Source of the DNA: Moniliella sp. 'wahieum'
Taxonomy: Eukaryota > Basidiomycota > Moniliellomycetes > Moniliellales > Moniliellaceae
NCBI GenBank assembly: GCA_003971905.1
Contig: RSEE01000094.1
Coordinates: forward strand, 62,001 to 126,000
Reading direction: 5' to 3'
DNA: 64,000 nucleotides
This document shows, piece by piece, positions 39,877 to 51,575 of the stretch (position 1 is the stretch's first letter; each line of letters begins with the position of its first letter). The position numbers and the translations under genes are program-made. The notes beneath the pieces are model-generated. The model did not search any database. It had not been told where the DNA came from and worked only from the letters and a program-made list of their open reading frames with translations.

Positions 39877-40496
39877 GGCAGACACAGGTGGGGAGAGGTA
39901 GAGAAAGAGGCGAGCACCAGCAAGCAAAAACAAAACCACGACGCTCAATGAAGAAAAAAAATTAAGAAGTGAGACAAGCGGCGGAACGGACGGCGGGGGC
40001 CGGCCGAGGCGGAATGTGGGCCTAGCGCCATTTCCAGCTGAACAAGTCGTGGCCAGGAATCATTACAACGACCGCCATCTCCTTGCCCTCCACGCCATTA
40101 GCAAACTGGGCTCATGTCTACGCGCGTTGGATGGACGATCTCACAGCGGGCATGTGGTCTCGTGGTTAAATACGACTCGATTGCCATGTGTGCTTTGGCT
40201 AGACGACCTGCTGCCTTCCCCGTTCAGCGCAACTACAAGTTCACGAGATTCGTTCACTCCTCAGCCAGCGCATATCTTCCTCCTCTTCTCATGGATTCTC
40301 CACTTCCAACGCAGGTGAAACTCTGATGCCCTTAAGGGTGCTACGGAGTCGTTCCAGAATTTTCACCGGGCCAGGTGGTCCAGAGGGGAGGCCATGCGTA
40401 AGAAGGACAGCAATTTGCAGGCCTCTTCCGCTACTATGGGTGAAGGAATTGATACTCATCCTCAATCAAACAACCCATCCATAATCCGACTTCCCA
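39877..40496. other. Divergent intergenic region between L1-domain and RRM genes
   Basis: About 620 bp that should hold both promoters. A tRNA-like string near 40150 was rejected. No other feature seen. Confidence 0.45.
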
Positions 40497-41506
40497 ATGG
40501 CGACTTCAAGACCGATGGTTTGGACGAACGCCTTCCACAACATCTACCTCCCTCCTTTCACAGCACAACAGGGGCGAAAAACTATCTACCCCAAGGAACG
40601 TGTCTTGCAACTTCAGAATATACCCTCTGAGTGGAGTAACTCGGACCTTGAGCAGCGGATTTTTTCATACCTTGAAGAAACACTACCCATCAATCCCCGC
40701 CACAATTGCTTTTCGTTGCGCCTTCGCCTACGGAGGGCGACGCCAACAAACGATATGCTCTTTTGGGCTTTAATTCGGTCAACGACGCCGACGCGGCGCG
40801 CCTACAGCTCTCTGATTTGGAGCTCGAGCTTGGCATCACGTTGCAGGTCCAACTCCATCATAGAGACTTCGCCCTTCCGCCCCAAGCCGCAGCTGGCCTC
40901 CATCCGCATTATGGGTCTTAAGTCCAGTATGTCGCTGCAGATGTTGCGGAATCTGTTCCGCCATGATACGATGCCCGTGCCACACCCCGTTCACTACTTT
41001 TGTATCAGCGTGCAAACTTGCCAACCGGGCAGATATCGGTAATGGCGGTGGCTGTGTACACTGCTGGGGCGGACCTAGAACAGCATGTTCCAGCGCTCCG
41101 CAGGCTATTGGCAAACCAGTTGGTGGATATTGAGCTGCACAGGCCTTTGTCAAGACCCGTCCAACGCCACCTGGCACGCGGATTGTGGTGACGGATTTCC
41201 CGGTGACACTACCTCCTACGACCTCTACCTTGCATTTTCGCATACGGCCCGATTGAGTACATGCGCATGATTGGAAGCCAACATGGCCAGCGATTTTGCT
41301 TCATTGACTTTGCTGACGAAGTGGACGCAATGACTGCCGCAACATACCACAACCGTTACATTGCAGGTAGCCGAATCTGGGTGCGCCGCGTCAGCGCGAC
41401 CTCGCGCATCAACGATGAAATGACCAACACCGCCAACGCACTTGGCATGGAATTTGTTCCCGAGGATGAGGAGCCCCTTGTGTCCCAGGAAGAACTCATA
41501 CTTTAA
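40497..41506 (+). CDS. RNA-recognition-motif protein, function unknown
   Basis: Three RRM-like pieces are visible in order. ERVLQLQNIPSEWSNSDLEQ gives the first strand and helix of one domain. RYALLGFNSVNDADAARLQ gives the RNP1-like strand and helix of the same or a second domain. PIEYMRMIGSQHGQRFCFID with YIAGSRIWVRRV forms the second half of a C-terminal RRM. They lie in different frames, so frame steps occur near 40700, 41020 and 41230. ATG 40497 has a reasonable context; another ATG at 40394 opens a different frame that could be the true N-terminus after a frame step. The end EEPLVSQEELIL stops at 41504-41506. I do not recognise the orthologue. Confidence 0.65.
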
Positions 41507-42242
41507 CAAATCTGTGAACAGCAGTAACTGTTGCAATCACCGGGTCTCGTGCCTCAGTGAAGTAACTTACCGTGGGTTTCACAATCATATACCGCACCCT
41601 ACTGTAGGCAAAAGTCCTGATGTCTAAACTGGGTACCGATTCGCACTTCAACCGCGGTCCATAGGCCATTGAAGTCTAGCGTTTCGTAACGTAGCCAACG
41701 AGACAGGAATAAGCCGCAATAAAACTGCGATTACTGGACGCGTGTTATAACAGAACGGGGGCCGGGAAGAGCGACACCTTGTTCACTGACGATACAAGAT
41801 GTCAGCCTACTATGGTGATCATGAGAGGAAGCTATATGCCTTGTGCACGAAGCTCATTTACACGAGGACCCTGACAGCACCCCCATGCGTGTATCTATAG
41901 ATTGAATTGTTCTACTGGGTTTACGGTGAGTCGTAATGCCATTATCATACCAACACCAGTCGGTGCCTCCTCGCAGAGCAGACCACGGGGGAACACGGCT
42001 GTAGAAAGAAGATGTGGGGAATAAGTATTGATCGGAGATGAGGCAGGATTGCCCTGGGGTAGTTGGATCAGGAGGCAATTCACCTTTATTTGCAGGAAAG
42101 AACAGGCTAGACATATGAGCACGCATGGTATGAGCCCGAGAGAGACCGGAGTGAGGCATGTGAAAAGTGAGACCAAGCGGAGGAGAGGGTGGGAACGGGG
42201 GGCAAAAAGAAAAAGTAACATTGGCTAGAGATGAGAAGAGGA
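41507..42242. other. Intergenic between convergent genes
   Basis: No gene recognised between the RRM gene and the end of the glycerol kinase gene. Confidence 0.5.
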
Positions 42243-43891
42243 TCAAATGACGCCGTCGCGCAAAAGCTGGTCAATCTCCTCCTCCTGTTCAATTTCTTCG
42301 CGCCTCCATCCACGAGCGCGCTCAACCGCCCGTTCCCAGCCGAGCACACCAGCGCGCGAACTTCGTTGGAAATAATGGGCTCGAAGTATGGCGGCCGGTG
42401 GTGTTGGAGGTTAAGGGTTTCCGGCTTGCTGAGATCCCAACCCCACAACCCCAAAGCCGAACCCGCCATGAGTGCCGATCCCAATGCGGTCGACTCGCGC
42501 ATCTGAGGACGCTCAATTGCGATCCCGAGAAGATCCGCTTGAATCTGCATCGCTTCGTCGCTGTTGGTCATGCCCCATCCACCACAAGCGATTTGAGGCG
42601 AATGCCACTGTCCAACGACATGGCTTCGAGGATCGCACGGGTTGGTAGCATGTCGCTTCGATCGTTAGCGCGGCAAAAATGACGCCGGTCCGTGTATTGT
42701 GTGATACCCTGGAAGAAAAACGGAAAGTCAAGGTTAATTGCTGTTGTGAACACGAGAAAAGATAGTTACGCACCACGATCGTTCCAGCAGCCGTGTCGTC
42801 CCAGTAGGGGCAGAAGAGACCTGAGAAGGCAGTAACAAAGTATACTCCTCCCGAATCCTCCACCTGGCAGCTAACGGCCCAATATCGGAAGTAGTTGAAT
42901 CAAACCGAGCTGGTCTCGCACCCACTTGATTGCCGAACCCGCCACAGCAACCGAACCTTCAAGTGTAGTAGACTGGGCATTGGGGCCGGCCTGGTAGGCA
43001 ATAGTCGACAGGAGACCATTATCACTCTCGACCACCTGCTCACCGGTGTGGTAAGCAAGAAGGCACCCGTTCCATACGTGTTTTAGCCTCGCGGGGAAGA
43101 AGCATTTGTTCCCCACCAATGCGGCTGTTGGTCACCCAGTGCCGGAACGGCAAGCAGCCATCGAAGGCGCCGCCCTTAAATAGCCATACACCTCGGACGA
43201 CGATCGAATTTCGGGCAAACAGTTATCTCGAGCCGAAGAACTCGCACAGATCCGGGTCCCAAGCCTGCTTATGCAGGTCCATCAGCATGGTGCGGCTGGC
43301 GTGGAGCAGTCGGTAACATGTACCCCGCCATTAGGACCAGATTTTCCTCCTGTAAAAGTTGTAAACGAGCCACGTGTCGACGGTGCCAAACATGAGATGA
43401 GCATCGTGCACCTCGCGCACTTCGGGGAGATGATCAAGCATCCAACGCAGCTTGACAGCGCTGAAATAAGTGCTGAGGGGGAGACCGGTGGCCTCTTTGA
43501 GTACATCGACCCCGCGATGGTCAAGCTTGCTCAGCTCGTGCACTGTGGCAGCCGTACGCACATCGGGCCAGGCAATCGCATTATACAGGGGCCGACCGGT
43601 GCGGCGGTCCCAAACCAGTGTGGTTTCGCGCTGGTTGGTGATCCCAACGGCGCGGACAGTGTATTGGATGCCGGTCTTGGCATTCTGGATGGCGAGCTGG
43701 GCGACGGCATTGGCGACAACCTTCTGGCTTTTGTCGACCAGTTCGTCCGGATCCTGTTCTTGCCATCCAGGGAAAGGGTAGAGTTGTGTGAACTCGACTT
43801 GGTCGGTGGCCAGAATGTTGGCGTGCTCATCAAAGATGATGCAGCGCACCGAGGTGGTGCCGGAGTCAATAGAAGCGACGCAGTCGGGCAT
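42243..43891 (-). CDS. Glycerol kinase
   Basis: Phosphorylates glycerol with ATP, the entry step of glycerol use. The start is ATG 43891. FGGY-family motifs appear in order: [69 protein letters not shown], the region [35 protein letters not shown]-like, [28 protein letters not shown] and [12 protein letters not shown]. It ends QLLRDGVI at 42243. A 65-nt intron lies at 42773-42709 (GTGCGT...CAG). Several single-base steps are needed; at 43352-43358 there is one base too many (T4 for T3) and just after it one too few. The conserved sequence between steps argues for a working gene in imperfect sequence. Confidence 0.9.
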
Positions 43892-45241
43892 GACAGCAGC
43901 AGGGGCAGATGTAGGCTGATACGGGCACAGGCGAGGGTGAGAGTGAAACTCAAGATGGCGGTGGTGGGAAAGAGAGGAAACGCAGAAGCAGTGGGCCGGA
44001 ACCCGGATTGGCCCTACCCGCGAGGGGGGGGGGCGCCGCTTCTGCCGCTTTGGCCTCTGCCCCTGCCTCCGCCTACGCCGCCTCTGCCTCCGCTTCCGCC
44101 TCCACCTCCGCCTCAGCGGGCCTCAGCCAGCAGTGCCACTGCGCCATCCAGATCGAGCACTGCTCCTATGCCTACCCCACAGGGCCTCTGACTTGGAAGG
44201 CGGAGTACCAGTGTACGGAGATACCCCATGCATCGAGTGTCTTGCACGGCCCACCGCACAGGGGCTGTATCGGGCCGCCCGCTGCCCAAGCCGGTACAGC
44301 ATCCATGCGTTCGTGCGGCCAGCGGGGGCGCGGTAGCACCCGGTCTGTGCCGAATTGAGATACTGAGGGGGCGGGCGAGCGGCGGTACAGGCCTGTGCAG
44401 CGCCAGTGCTGGCCCGTGCCGGAGGCTGAGCCGCTGAGCCGCGGACGGGTGAGTGTGGGCCAGTGCAGGGACAGCGGCGCTGTGCCCCGGGCGCGGGCGC
44501 AGCCGCTGTTCCTTGCCACGCGCCCCGCGCGGGCACTGGCTCCGGCCCCGCGCTGTTCCAGATGCACCGACACCTGGCCCGCAGCCCCCGCAGCCCCACA
44601 CGCCCACACGCCGCCTGGGGCTGGCGGCCCCCGCGCTCGGGCTACCCATCGGGTGCTGACACAAGCACCACGCTGGCTGTGCTCGTTCGGGGTGTGGGAA
44701 CCCTTCCCATCGACTCGCCCATACTGCCTCGGTGGGTTGTCCCACCTCTGCTTCCACTCCCCTAATAGCGAGCCTCGCAGCAGGTCCAGGAGCTCTGTCC
44801 GGTCGGATTCCAAATTCCATCCGAGAATAGCCGACTCGCTCTTATCAGACGGCCGCGCACCAACGTACCCTCATCGACCTCATCGACCTCATCGACCTCA
44901 TCGACTCGTTGATGATCACGAAGATCGAGGGGACTGTATCCAGGAACCCACGCCTGCGTCGCCTGCTATATGACTTCTGCGTGGGTATATATGGGTACGG
45001 CCGTTCGCTCTTCTGTTCACGCGGGTCACGTGGACAGCCTAGACAGTCTCACTTCAAGAGCTTCAAGTTTCGTACTCAGTACTCACACCACACACTCCCT
45101 TTTTTGTTCGCTTTAATGCTTTGTTAGACACCATAATTTTTGCGTTACGGGACATTGGACGCCTCTAGTACACAGGCGTATCCATTCGACAGGATCATAG
45201 CTTATACTTACCGGCACTTTGCATTCATATATCACACAGTC
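43892..45241. other. Intergenic with GC-rich low-complexity block
   Basis: From 44040 to 44118 a TCTGCC/TCCGCC repeat occurs that closely resembles the repeat coding the Ala/Ser N-terminus of the SRPK gene at 26925-27005. The next 600 bp are very GC-rich with long chance frames on both strands. A 9-bp repeat GACCTCATC, about four copies, lies at 44872-44906. No gene recognised. Confidence 0.45.
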
Positions 45242-45467
45242 TGTCGGGATCAGACCCACATCGTCACCCATAGTCACCACAGGTTGACTAGTCCCTATAC
45301 TGATGATTTGTTCTAGACCCTGTTTTCCCCCGTTGTCTATGCTCCCCTTGTTTCTTTCTCTATGCAATTCAGCTCGCATGTTCTCTTTTTCAAGGCGTGT
45401 ATACCTCGCCCCCTTTCCACTCGAGGAATATGAACCTCATCATTGCCCCTATCTCCATCTCCTGTTA
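45242..45467 (+). mobile_element. Solo LTR, family 1, copy 1
   Basis: About 226 bp beginning TGTCGGGATCAGAC and ending CTCCTGTTA, shared with 46404-46625 and, inverted, with 51364-51575. Internal landmarks are TTGTTCTAGACCCTG, AGCTCGCATGTTCTCTT and a TATA-like GTATACCTCG. No internal retroelement coding region adjoins it, so it is a fossil solo LTR. No target duplication is visible, and it is the most diverged of the three, so probably the oldest. Confidence 0.6.
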
Positions 45468-46403
45468 CCGCCAAGTCACAGCATGATGCCCTGGCTTTTC
45501 AGTTCCATTCATTGAAACTCAGGCTTGCATCACACCCGGTACTGAATGTCGGTCCGCCCTAACATGGCCACTTGAGCGCCTTAGTTGGGATTATAGTACC
45601 CAGCCCAACCCATGCCCGGAATTTTCTTTTGGTCACGTAGGCCACATGCTTGCCCAATTTATACCTGCATCTGTGAGCTCGGCGTACAACATGCAGGTCG
45701 TGTACAGGCATGACTCCAGTCGACCCTCTATAGGTCCTTCAGCGCATCCGGATCTATGTTTTTGGTGACCATCGCGCCGGCCACAACGGCGATTGATCCT
45801 TGCGCATGTCCCCCCTGGTTCTCAAGTGGTGAACATAGAGGCGCGAGAGCCCCTCAAGGGGCACCAAACGATCGTAAAAGCAGAAGATCCTTACAACGGG
45901 ACCACTCTCTGGGGTAAGATTTTCACCAACTATTAAGCTGGCACATCCCCGCAAACGCACAGGGTCCCTCTCCACATGGGTGGGCAGGCTCCAAGCCCCG
46001 ACTTGACCACCGCCGCATATGTAGTTTTAGGCTACACATTGACGGGGTACTATTCGAATTAGATATGGGGACTGGGATGCGCAACATAGATGCTTACCCG
46101 AAAGTGGACCTGCCGCGACTGCAGCAGGAGACATGAGAGTCACACTGATGTTTTTGACTTTTGGTTGTTAGGCGTGAGAGGCAATGATGAGGTATATATC
46201 ATCCCCATTAGTGCTGTTTCTGTGGGGGGTAGTGTGAATGGGTTAGACCATGGAGGATTACAAACAGGGACTAATAGTGGATGGGCTCTCCATGCACTTG
46301 CATCAGACCGTACCCCAAGTACGGGTTGGGCCCAGAGCATAGGAATTAGTTGCCAAATTGGGTAGCTCTCGTGCACGTGTGCGCCCTTAATAGGCAGGAC
46401 TTT
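45468..46403. other. DNA between two solo LTRs
   Basis: No retroelement protein is recognisable. A minus-strand frame at 45720-45975 and a + frame at 46090-46365 are open but match nothing known. The two flanking LTRs are too diverged from each other to be the two ends of one recent element. Confidence 0.4.
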
Positions 46404-46625
46404 TGTCGGGATCAGACTCACTTGATCACGTTCTTTGTCACCAAGTTGTCTGGCCCCCTTTTGATTTGTTCTAGACCCTGCTTTACCCTTCGGATTGTGC
46501 TCCCTCTTTCCCTCCATGTGGTTTAGCTCGCATGTTCTCTTCTTCTCCGAGGCATATATACCTCGCTTCCTTTTCCACTCGATGAATATGATCCTGGTCC
46601 TTCCCCCCGTCTCCATCTCCTGTTA
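46404..46625 (+). mobile_element. Solo LTR, family 1, copy 2
   Basis: About 222 bp, TGTCGGGATCAGAC to TGTTA. It has a clear TATA-like GCATATATACCTCG. Flanking bases ACTTT on the left and ACTTC on the right agree at four of five positions, consistent with an old 5-bp target duplication. Closest in sequence to the inverted copy at 51.4 kb. Confidence 0.65.
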
Positions 46626-47227
46626 ACTTCTCCGCCTTGGAACCTGATCCCAGCGTGGGCGGCTCAAATATGAACTTTTTTCATGCTAGCCCCACTCAGG
46701 TCCATCACCGCCACGGTTGGGGTCTTGGTGTGCGGCCAGCCAATGCGACTTAGAATGTATGGTTTGCTGTGATCCAGGCATATACCCCCCCTCATTCCTA
46801 TCCATCATCGGTCAGGACGAAGGCATATCGAGTCGACAGCATTTACCGCACCGAGAATAGAAGAATCGAGTATCAATCATATGGGCTCAAGGACCAGCGC
46901 AGAGCATGTATCAAATCATGAAGAATCTGAACAGCCTCGCTCCGTCGATCCGCATGCTCGCTCAACCCTCCCTTCTTCTGACCATCTTCCAACCTAGACA
47001 TGGTTCCTCTTTGCCCCGGTTCTGTTGGGAGCACGTTTAAACATGTAAACTGGACGCACCGCCGCCTTGGCTTCCCAAGCCAATCATCAACCCCTACCGC
47101 TCTGAATACTGGACCTGGGACATTTGCTTGTTTAGAAGGGCTCCGGGCACGAGGTGAGAGAGGAGGCGAGGCTCAAGGACAAAACGGACCCAAGACGAGA
47201 AACGAGGTGAGAAACCTCGTCAGAACC

Positions 47228-47500
47228 ATGTATAGTGTTTTGGATTTTAGACAAGCGCGAGCGGAGAAGAGACGATTGTTGTAAGTATAGGATTTGTAGA
47301 TAGAACGAGAATCCCTGTTACGATAGCGAGATCGATCCGAAAGAAAAAAGAGAATTGAGTAGTGATAGGGAGAGAAGCCAGTAAGCGAGAGCGACGATAA
47401 GGGAGTGGAGGAGTCTGGGCAAATCGACTTATTCGTCGCCCCGTGAAAGAGTCGCACCGGCGAGTTTTTTGTCGTCGCCCTGTACGCCCTGTTATTATTC
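47228..47500 (-). mobile_element. Possible LTR-like end, family 2, copy 2
   Basis: On the minus strand a pyrimidine-rich stretch runs into TCTAAAATCCAAAACACTAT followed by ACATGGTT. It resembles 18840-19002 over roughly 70-100 bp. It may be an old LTR with a primer-binding site after it, or a conserved gene leader. Boundaries are approximate and confidence low. Confidence 0.25.
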
Positions 47501-48213
47501 ATTCAGCGAGGGTCCAGACAGATTGAAGCAAGTGGCCCTATAAGAAAGATGGTTCGTCTGTGGAGAGAAATCTCAGCACGAAGAGGTTTTGTGGACTGGA
47601 CGAGTGCGATGATGTTCGCTTCACCGTCACCCCCAATGGCCATTTTTGGACTCAACACACCTGTCCCGTCACAGTACTGAGTGATGGAGACAATCAAACA
47701 TGGTTGCCAGTCATCGACCAGGCCGGCCTTCCTGCTCTCCTGATTTTCTTGCCCCTTCCCCCCCATCAATATAGGCTTATTTTGAGGGCAAAATCTGCCA
47801 ATGTGGGAATTAAAGACGTGAAAGACGGGAGCGAAAGCGAAAAGCCTATAATAGTGGTACACTCTGCCCACGAGAAAAGACGGGCAGCATGAGGTTCTGG
47901 TATGAAGCCGGCCTAAAGCTTGAAGGCTGCACTGGTACAAGGGTGGACTTGTTAGTGCAAGACGTCCTGGTCGCTTTGAATGGGGGAGGGGGGGGGGGGC
48001 GCTCTTCGTACACGACAGACGGGCGTATGAATATTGATTCAGTCAGCCTATCCGGCCTGAAGGACCTGATCGATGATCAGTGATCAGCGCTCAGCCCGCC
48101 CCAGCTCAGCGCCTGTCGGACACTCCGACACCGCAATGCAAGGTTTCAAACGGTAGGTGGTTGCTACGTTTGCATCGTCCTAACAAACAAATAGCCGCGG
48201 CAGGGTTATAGGA

Positions 48214-48243
48214 GCATCATGCATCATGCATCATGCATCATGC
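48214..48243. repeat. ATGCATC heptad array
   Basis: Four GCATCAT units in tandem; palindrome ATGCAT every 7 bp. It is the reverse-strand form of the array at 17.0 kb. Confidence 0.85.
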
Positions 48244-48376
48244 ACCAGCACGTGCGTGTCCCAGACATGCCATGCCATACATGTCAAAATGCTACGACAG
48301 GCCCATGTCACATGTCGCAACGCCTGACAAAGAACTGTCAACAGTGAGTCTCACAGTAATGTTAATGAGACTCAAT

Positions 48377-48410
48377 TACTCAGTACTCAGTGAGTACTCT
48401 CGTACTCCTC
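48377..48410. repeat. AGTACT-type heptad cluster
   Basis: ACTCAGT units followed by an inverted GAGTACT, same type as the array at 15.48 kb. Confidence 0.7.
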
Positions 48411-48584
48411 GCAACAAGTGAGCTCGAAAACACCTTCCACTCAATTCCTACCTGCGAGGTCCCTCCAAAACCTATGTGCGCTGTGGTCATAATCGACACC
48501 ATCCTCGGTCGGGGAAGAACTAACGCGGTCCTTTGTCTCTCGCGATTCAACTGAAAAACTAACATATTGTGTCTCTCTATTTAA

Positions 48585-48651
48585 CTAAGCTTAAGCTTCG
48601 ACCCTTCAAGCTTCAAGCTTCATGCTTCAAGTTATAGCTTCATGCTTCAAT
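48585..48651. repeat. AAGCTT heptad array
   Basis: Adjacent TAAGCTTAAGCTTC and CAAGCTTCAAGCTTC units, decaying into CATGCTTCAAG. The palindrome AAGCTT occurs four times at 7-bp steps or short multiples. Confidence 0.8.
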
Positions 48652-48763
48652 AAGCCTCAACGTTGATTAAGATAAGATCGATACGAGATCGTAGCACTAA
48701 TCAATATCAGAGTTACTTTCTCGCTCATGATTTCGTCGACCATACAATGCCGAAACGTGGCCC

Positions 48764-49790
48764 TTACAGGGTGGCAGGTCAAAGACGAAGCGGTACTTGA
48801 CATCACTCTTCAGCAAACGTTCCCAGATGTGTTGACGTCCTTGTAGCTCACTTTCAACAGTGGCGTGATGTTGTGCTTGCCACAGAAGTCAAGCATCTCC
48901 TGAGTCTCCTTGATGCCGCCAATGAGCGAGCCGGCAAGCACTTTGCTCCCCATCACCAAACCAGCAGTGTTGAAGTTCGTCGGGCCCAAATGGCCAGCGA
49001 GAGCCATGGTACCGTGAGGCTTCAAAAGGGCCACATAGTCCGCAAGGTTGTGGTCCACCGCGATCGTGTCAATGATGATGTCGAACTTGCCAGCAGCTGC
49101 CTTCATCTCCTCTGGCTTGGAGATGATGAGCAAGTGGTCAGCACCGAACGACTTCGCTTCCTTTCCCTTGGATTCGGAACGAGACGAAACAGTGACCTCA
49201 GCGCCCATTGCATGAGCAATCTTGATGGCGATGTGGCCCGACCGCCCAACCAGCAACAAGAACCTTCTTACCGGGGCCAGCACCGTAACGGGCCAAGGGG
49301 GTAAGTGGTAATGCCAGCACAAAGCAACGGGGCGGCAACCGAAAGGTTCCAGGTTTTCAGGTACCTTGAGAACGAAGTCGCCCGAACAACGATGCTCTGC
49401 GAGTAGCCTCCAACGGTGTTAGAGCCATCGATGCGGTCCTTGCCGTTGTACGTCATGGTGGGGCCCTCATGGCAGAACTGCTCCTCATGCAAGTCGCATT
49501 CCTCGCAGTGCTTGCACGAGTCCACCATGCAGCCAACACCCACATAGTCACCCTTCTTGAATCGAGGGTCGCGCGAATCGGTCACCAGGCCGACAATTTC
49601 GTGACCAACCACAAGGGGATATTCAACTGGGCCCCAGTTACCCCGAGCAGTGTGGAAGTCGGACATGCAGAAGCCACAAGCATGATGTCAATCGCAACAT
49701 CGTTCTCGCGCAGGTCGCGACGCTGCGCGGTACCAGGCACCAAGGGGCCGGTAGCATCGTTGACCTGGTAACTTTAACAGTGGTAGGCAT
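48764..49790 (-). CDS. Zinc-dependent alcohol dehydrogenase, ADH6/cinnamyl-alcohol type
   Basis: Reduces aldehydes or oxidises alcohols, usually with NADP(H). The start is ATG 49790 (MPTTVKV). Family marks: CMSDFHTARGNWG with the catalytic-zinc cysteine, YPLVVGHEIVGLV, the structural zinc cluster CKHCEECDLHEEQFC, GGYSQSIVV, PLLCAGITTY, a Rossmann segment HIAIKIAHAMGAEVTVSSRS, and the ending ERLLKSDVKYRFVFDLP. With the last frame step, the stop is the TAA complementary to 48764-48766, giving about 340 aa, the normal length. One-base steps lie near 49740, 49690, 49370, 49270 and 48830. A TATTTATA element 211 bp upstream fits a promoter. Confidence 0.85.
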
Positions 49791-50000
49791 AGTGTCTGGA
49801 CCGCAGTGGCCAAATGGCTGTTGTTAGTTACTCAATCAATAGCAGATTTTTGACTCCTGTTGGCGACATTGAAGCACGAGAGAGTGCAAATGTAAGAACA
49901 GTGACGCACCGAATAGACAAGTAGCAATCCGTGTGGAAAGGAGGAAGATGGACGAGATGGATGGGATGAAATTCGCAAATTGTAGGCTTGAGGGGGGTTG

Positions 50001-50008
50001 TATTTATA
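50001..50008 (-). promoter_or_regulatory. Probable TATA box of the ADH6-type gene
   Basis: TATAAATA on the minus strand, 211 bp before ATG 49790. A longer leader or a leader intron would be implied. Confidence 0.35.
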
Positions 50009-50601
50009 GTCCCAACGAGGTTGGGGGGAGACGTGACGTTATGCTGGCCTGAGGCCCTGAGGGGGCTGAGGCTCAGGCGGCCTGAGGCCTGATGTCGCAC
50101 GTCACAACATGCAATGTCATGCACCGCAAGTTCACCACTTTCGAGCATCATACATCGTTCATCTACCATCATCGATCATCTTCCTGATTGGTTCGACTGG
50201 TACAGCTATGGCATGTGACATGTCACGAGAACTCTCGGCCACAGCGGCCACAGCGGGCCACAGCGGGCCACAGCGATAAAGAAACGCCGACACTTCCTAA
50301 GTTCCTGAGGCCTGAGGCTCAGGTCAGGCCCTCAGGCCCGAGGCCGCTTGATACATAGATGATATAGATCCCCAAGGCTTGTGAGGGGGCTACCGGTCCT
50401 AAGCCTAAAGCTGGTAAACAGATTATGGCCTTCAAGCTTCAACCCTCACAGGTCTTATGACCTCAGGCTCAGAGCCCCCTCTCGTCAGCGCGTCAGCGTG
50501 TCCACTGTCAGCAACCCAAGTGGGCTTGCGGCGCTAAAAGGATTTTATATCCGCATTTATACGCGGGATCGAGAGTACCCTGTTCTCCGCTGACGTTGAC
50601 C

Positions 50602-50640
50602 GTGTTGAACTTCAAAGTTGAACGTTGAACGTTCAAGTTG
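50602..50640. repeat. AACGTT-type heptad array
   Basis: GTTGAAC units in tandem, ending with an inverted GTTCAAG; palindrome AACGTT at 7-bp spacing. Confidence 0.8.
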
Positions 50641-51363
50641 GCGCAGTCAAGTTGAAAGATGAACTAACTCATCGATCATCTGCCAAACGGCCACGACAGG
50701 CCACGACCCCCGCCTAAATAAGCTTACGGCCGGAGACTTCCTTGGGCGGAGCGAAAGAGGTGAAAACCATGGGATCGATTATCATTTTATCGATGACCTC
50801 GATGGCCACCGGTTTCAAGCGACCCGGCTACATCAGCGTGTTATGAGCGTCTTGTCACGTCGAAACGATAAGTTCGCCAACATAATGCAGCGCTGGCACA
50901 GTGTAGCGACGTCCTGGTCCACCCGGGGCTACTCCGGAGACCGCAATGATATGCTGAAGCGTATAGGACAGCAGCGTAGGCGATCGATTGCGGGCGAGAT
51001 ACGCGTTGGTGGTCGGAACACGAACGAGAGCTACAGTGGCTTACTGGCTACACGCACGCATTACCAGTGTTTCGGAGTCTGAGGAGCCTCGGGGCTAGTG
51101 AGACCTGGGTGAGACCGGATGGGCTCCACAACATCGGTACAACCAGCCTGTGGCAATAACAAAGGCCAATGACAGTGATGTTCCCGCCAGTGCAAGCTTC
51201 CTTTGGGCTCCTGTGTTCGCCCCTCGTCGCTCCTCCTTCTCTCCACACCGATACCGCTTCCGCTCGACAATTCGTTCACTTCTGGGCCCTCGCAATCAAC
51301 TCCCTGATATGGTGTTGTGGCCCCGTCAGTCACGCGGCGGGATCCATCTATTAATTGCGGGGG

Positions 51364-51575
51364 TAACAGGAGATGGAGATGGGGGAAGGACAAGCTCATT
51401 TCATCGATGGAAAGGAAGCGAGGTATATATGCCTCGGGGAGAAGAGAACATGCGAGCTAAATCACATGGAGGGAAGAGGGAGCACAATCCAAAGGGGAAA
51501 GCAGGGTCTACTATAGACAATCAAGGGGCCACAACTTGGTGATAGAGACGTGATCAAGTGAGTCTGATCCCGACA
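51364..51575 (-). mobile_element. Solo LTR, family 1, copy 3 (inverted)
   Basis: About 212 bp, the reverse-strand form of the copies at 45.2 and 46.4 kb, with the same TGTCGGGATCAGAC start, TATATACCTCG box and TGTTA end. It is flanked on both sides by five G on the + strand, which fits a 5-bp target duplication, although a G-run is weak evidence. A fossil solo LTR. Confidence 0.65.

Larger units (their letters stand above)
46626..48763. other. Repeat-rich intergenic region
   Basis: Contains the second LTR-like candidate (listed separately). A 110-codon + frame ends at 47892, overlapped by a 145-codon minus frame (47503-47940). Both look moderately protein-like, neither matches a family I know, and at most one can be real. 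A G-run lies at 47981-47999. Heptad arrays near 48.2, 48.4 and 48.6 kb are listed separately. Confidence 0.4.
49791..51363. other. Intergenic, palindrome- and repeat-rich
   Basis: Contains CTGAGGCC-type repeats at 50043-50098 and 50303-50343, a 10-bp repeat GCGGGCCACA near 50243-50276 and the AACGTT cluster at 50.6 kb. An 80-codon + frame at 50843-51082 is Arg-rich and not recognisable. No gene supported. Confidence 0.45.

Noticed and set aside
40146-40200. tRNA-like string (TGGTCTCGTGGTTAAATACGA)
   Set aside because: No B box and no acceptor or anticodon stem could be drawn.
44113-44820. Long minus-strand frames of up to 235 codons
   Set aside because: GC-rich low-complexity DNA with equally long frames on the other strand and no family motif.
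45720-45800. Acetyltransferase-like peptide (AGAMVTKNIDP) on the minus strand
   Set aside because: Only one short match to the end of left-handed beta-helix enzymes; the hexapeptide repeats that should precede it are missing.
45242-46625. A complete LTR retrotransposon between the two direct LTRs
   Set aside because: The 0.9 kb between them holds no recognisable retroelement protein and the two LTRs differ too much; solo LTRs explain the data better.
47503-47940. 145-codon minus-strand frame and overlapping 110-codon plus-strand frame
   Set aside because: Each is plausible alone, but they overlap, neither has a known motif, and the area is rich in repeat debris, so neither is called as a gene.
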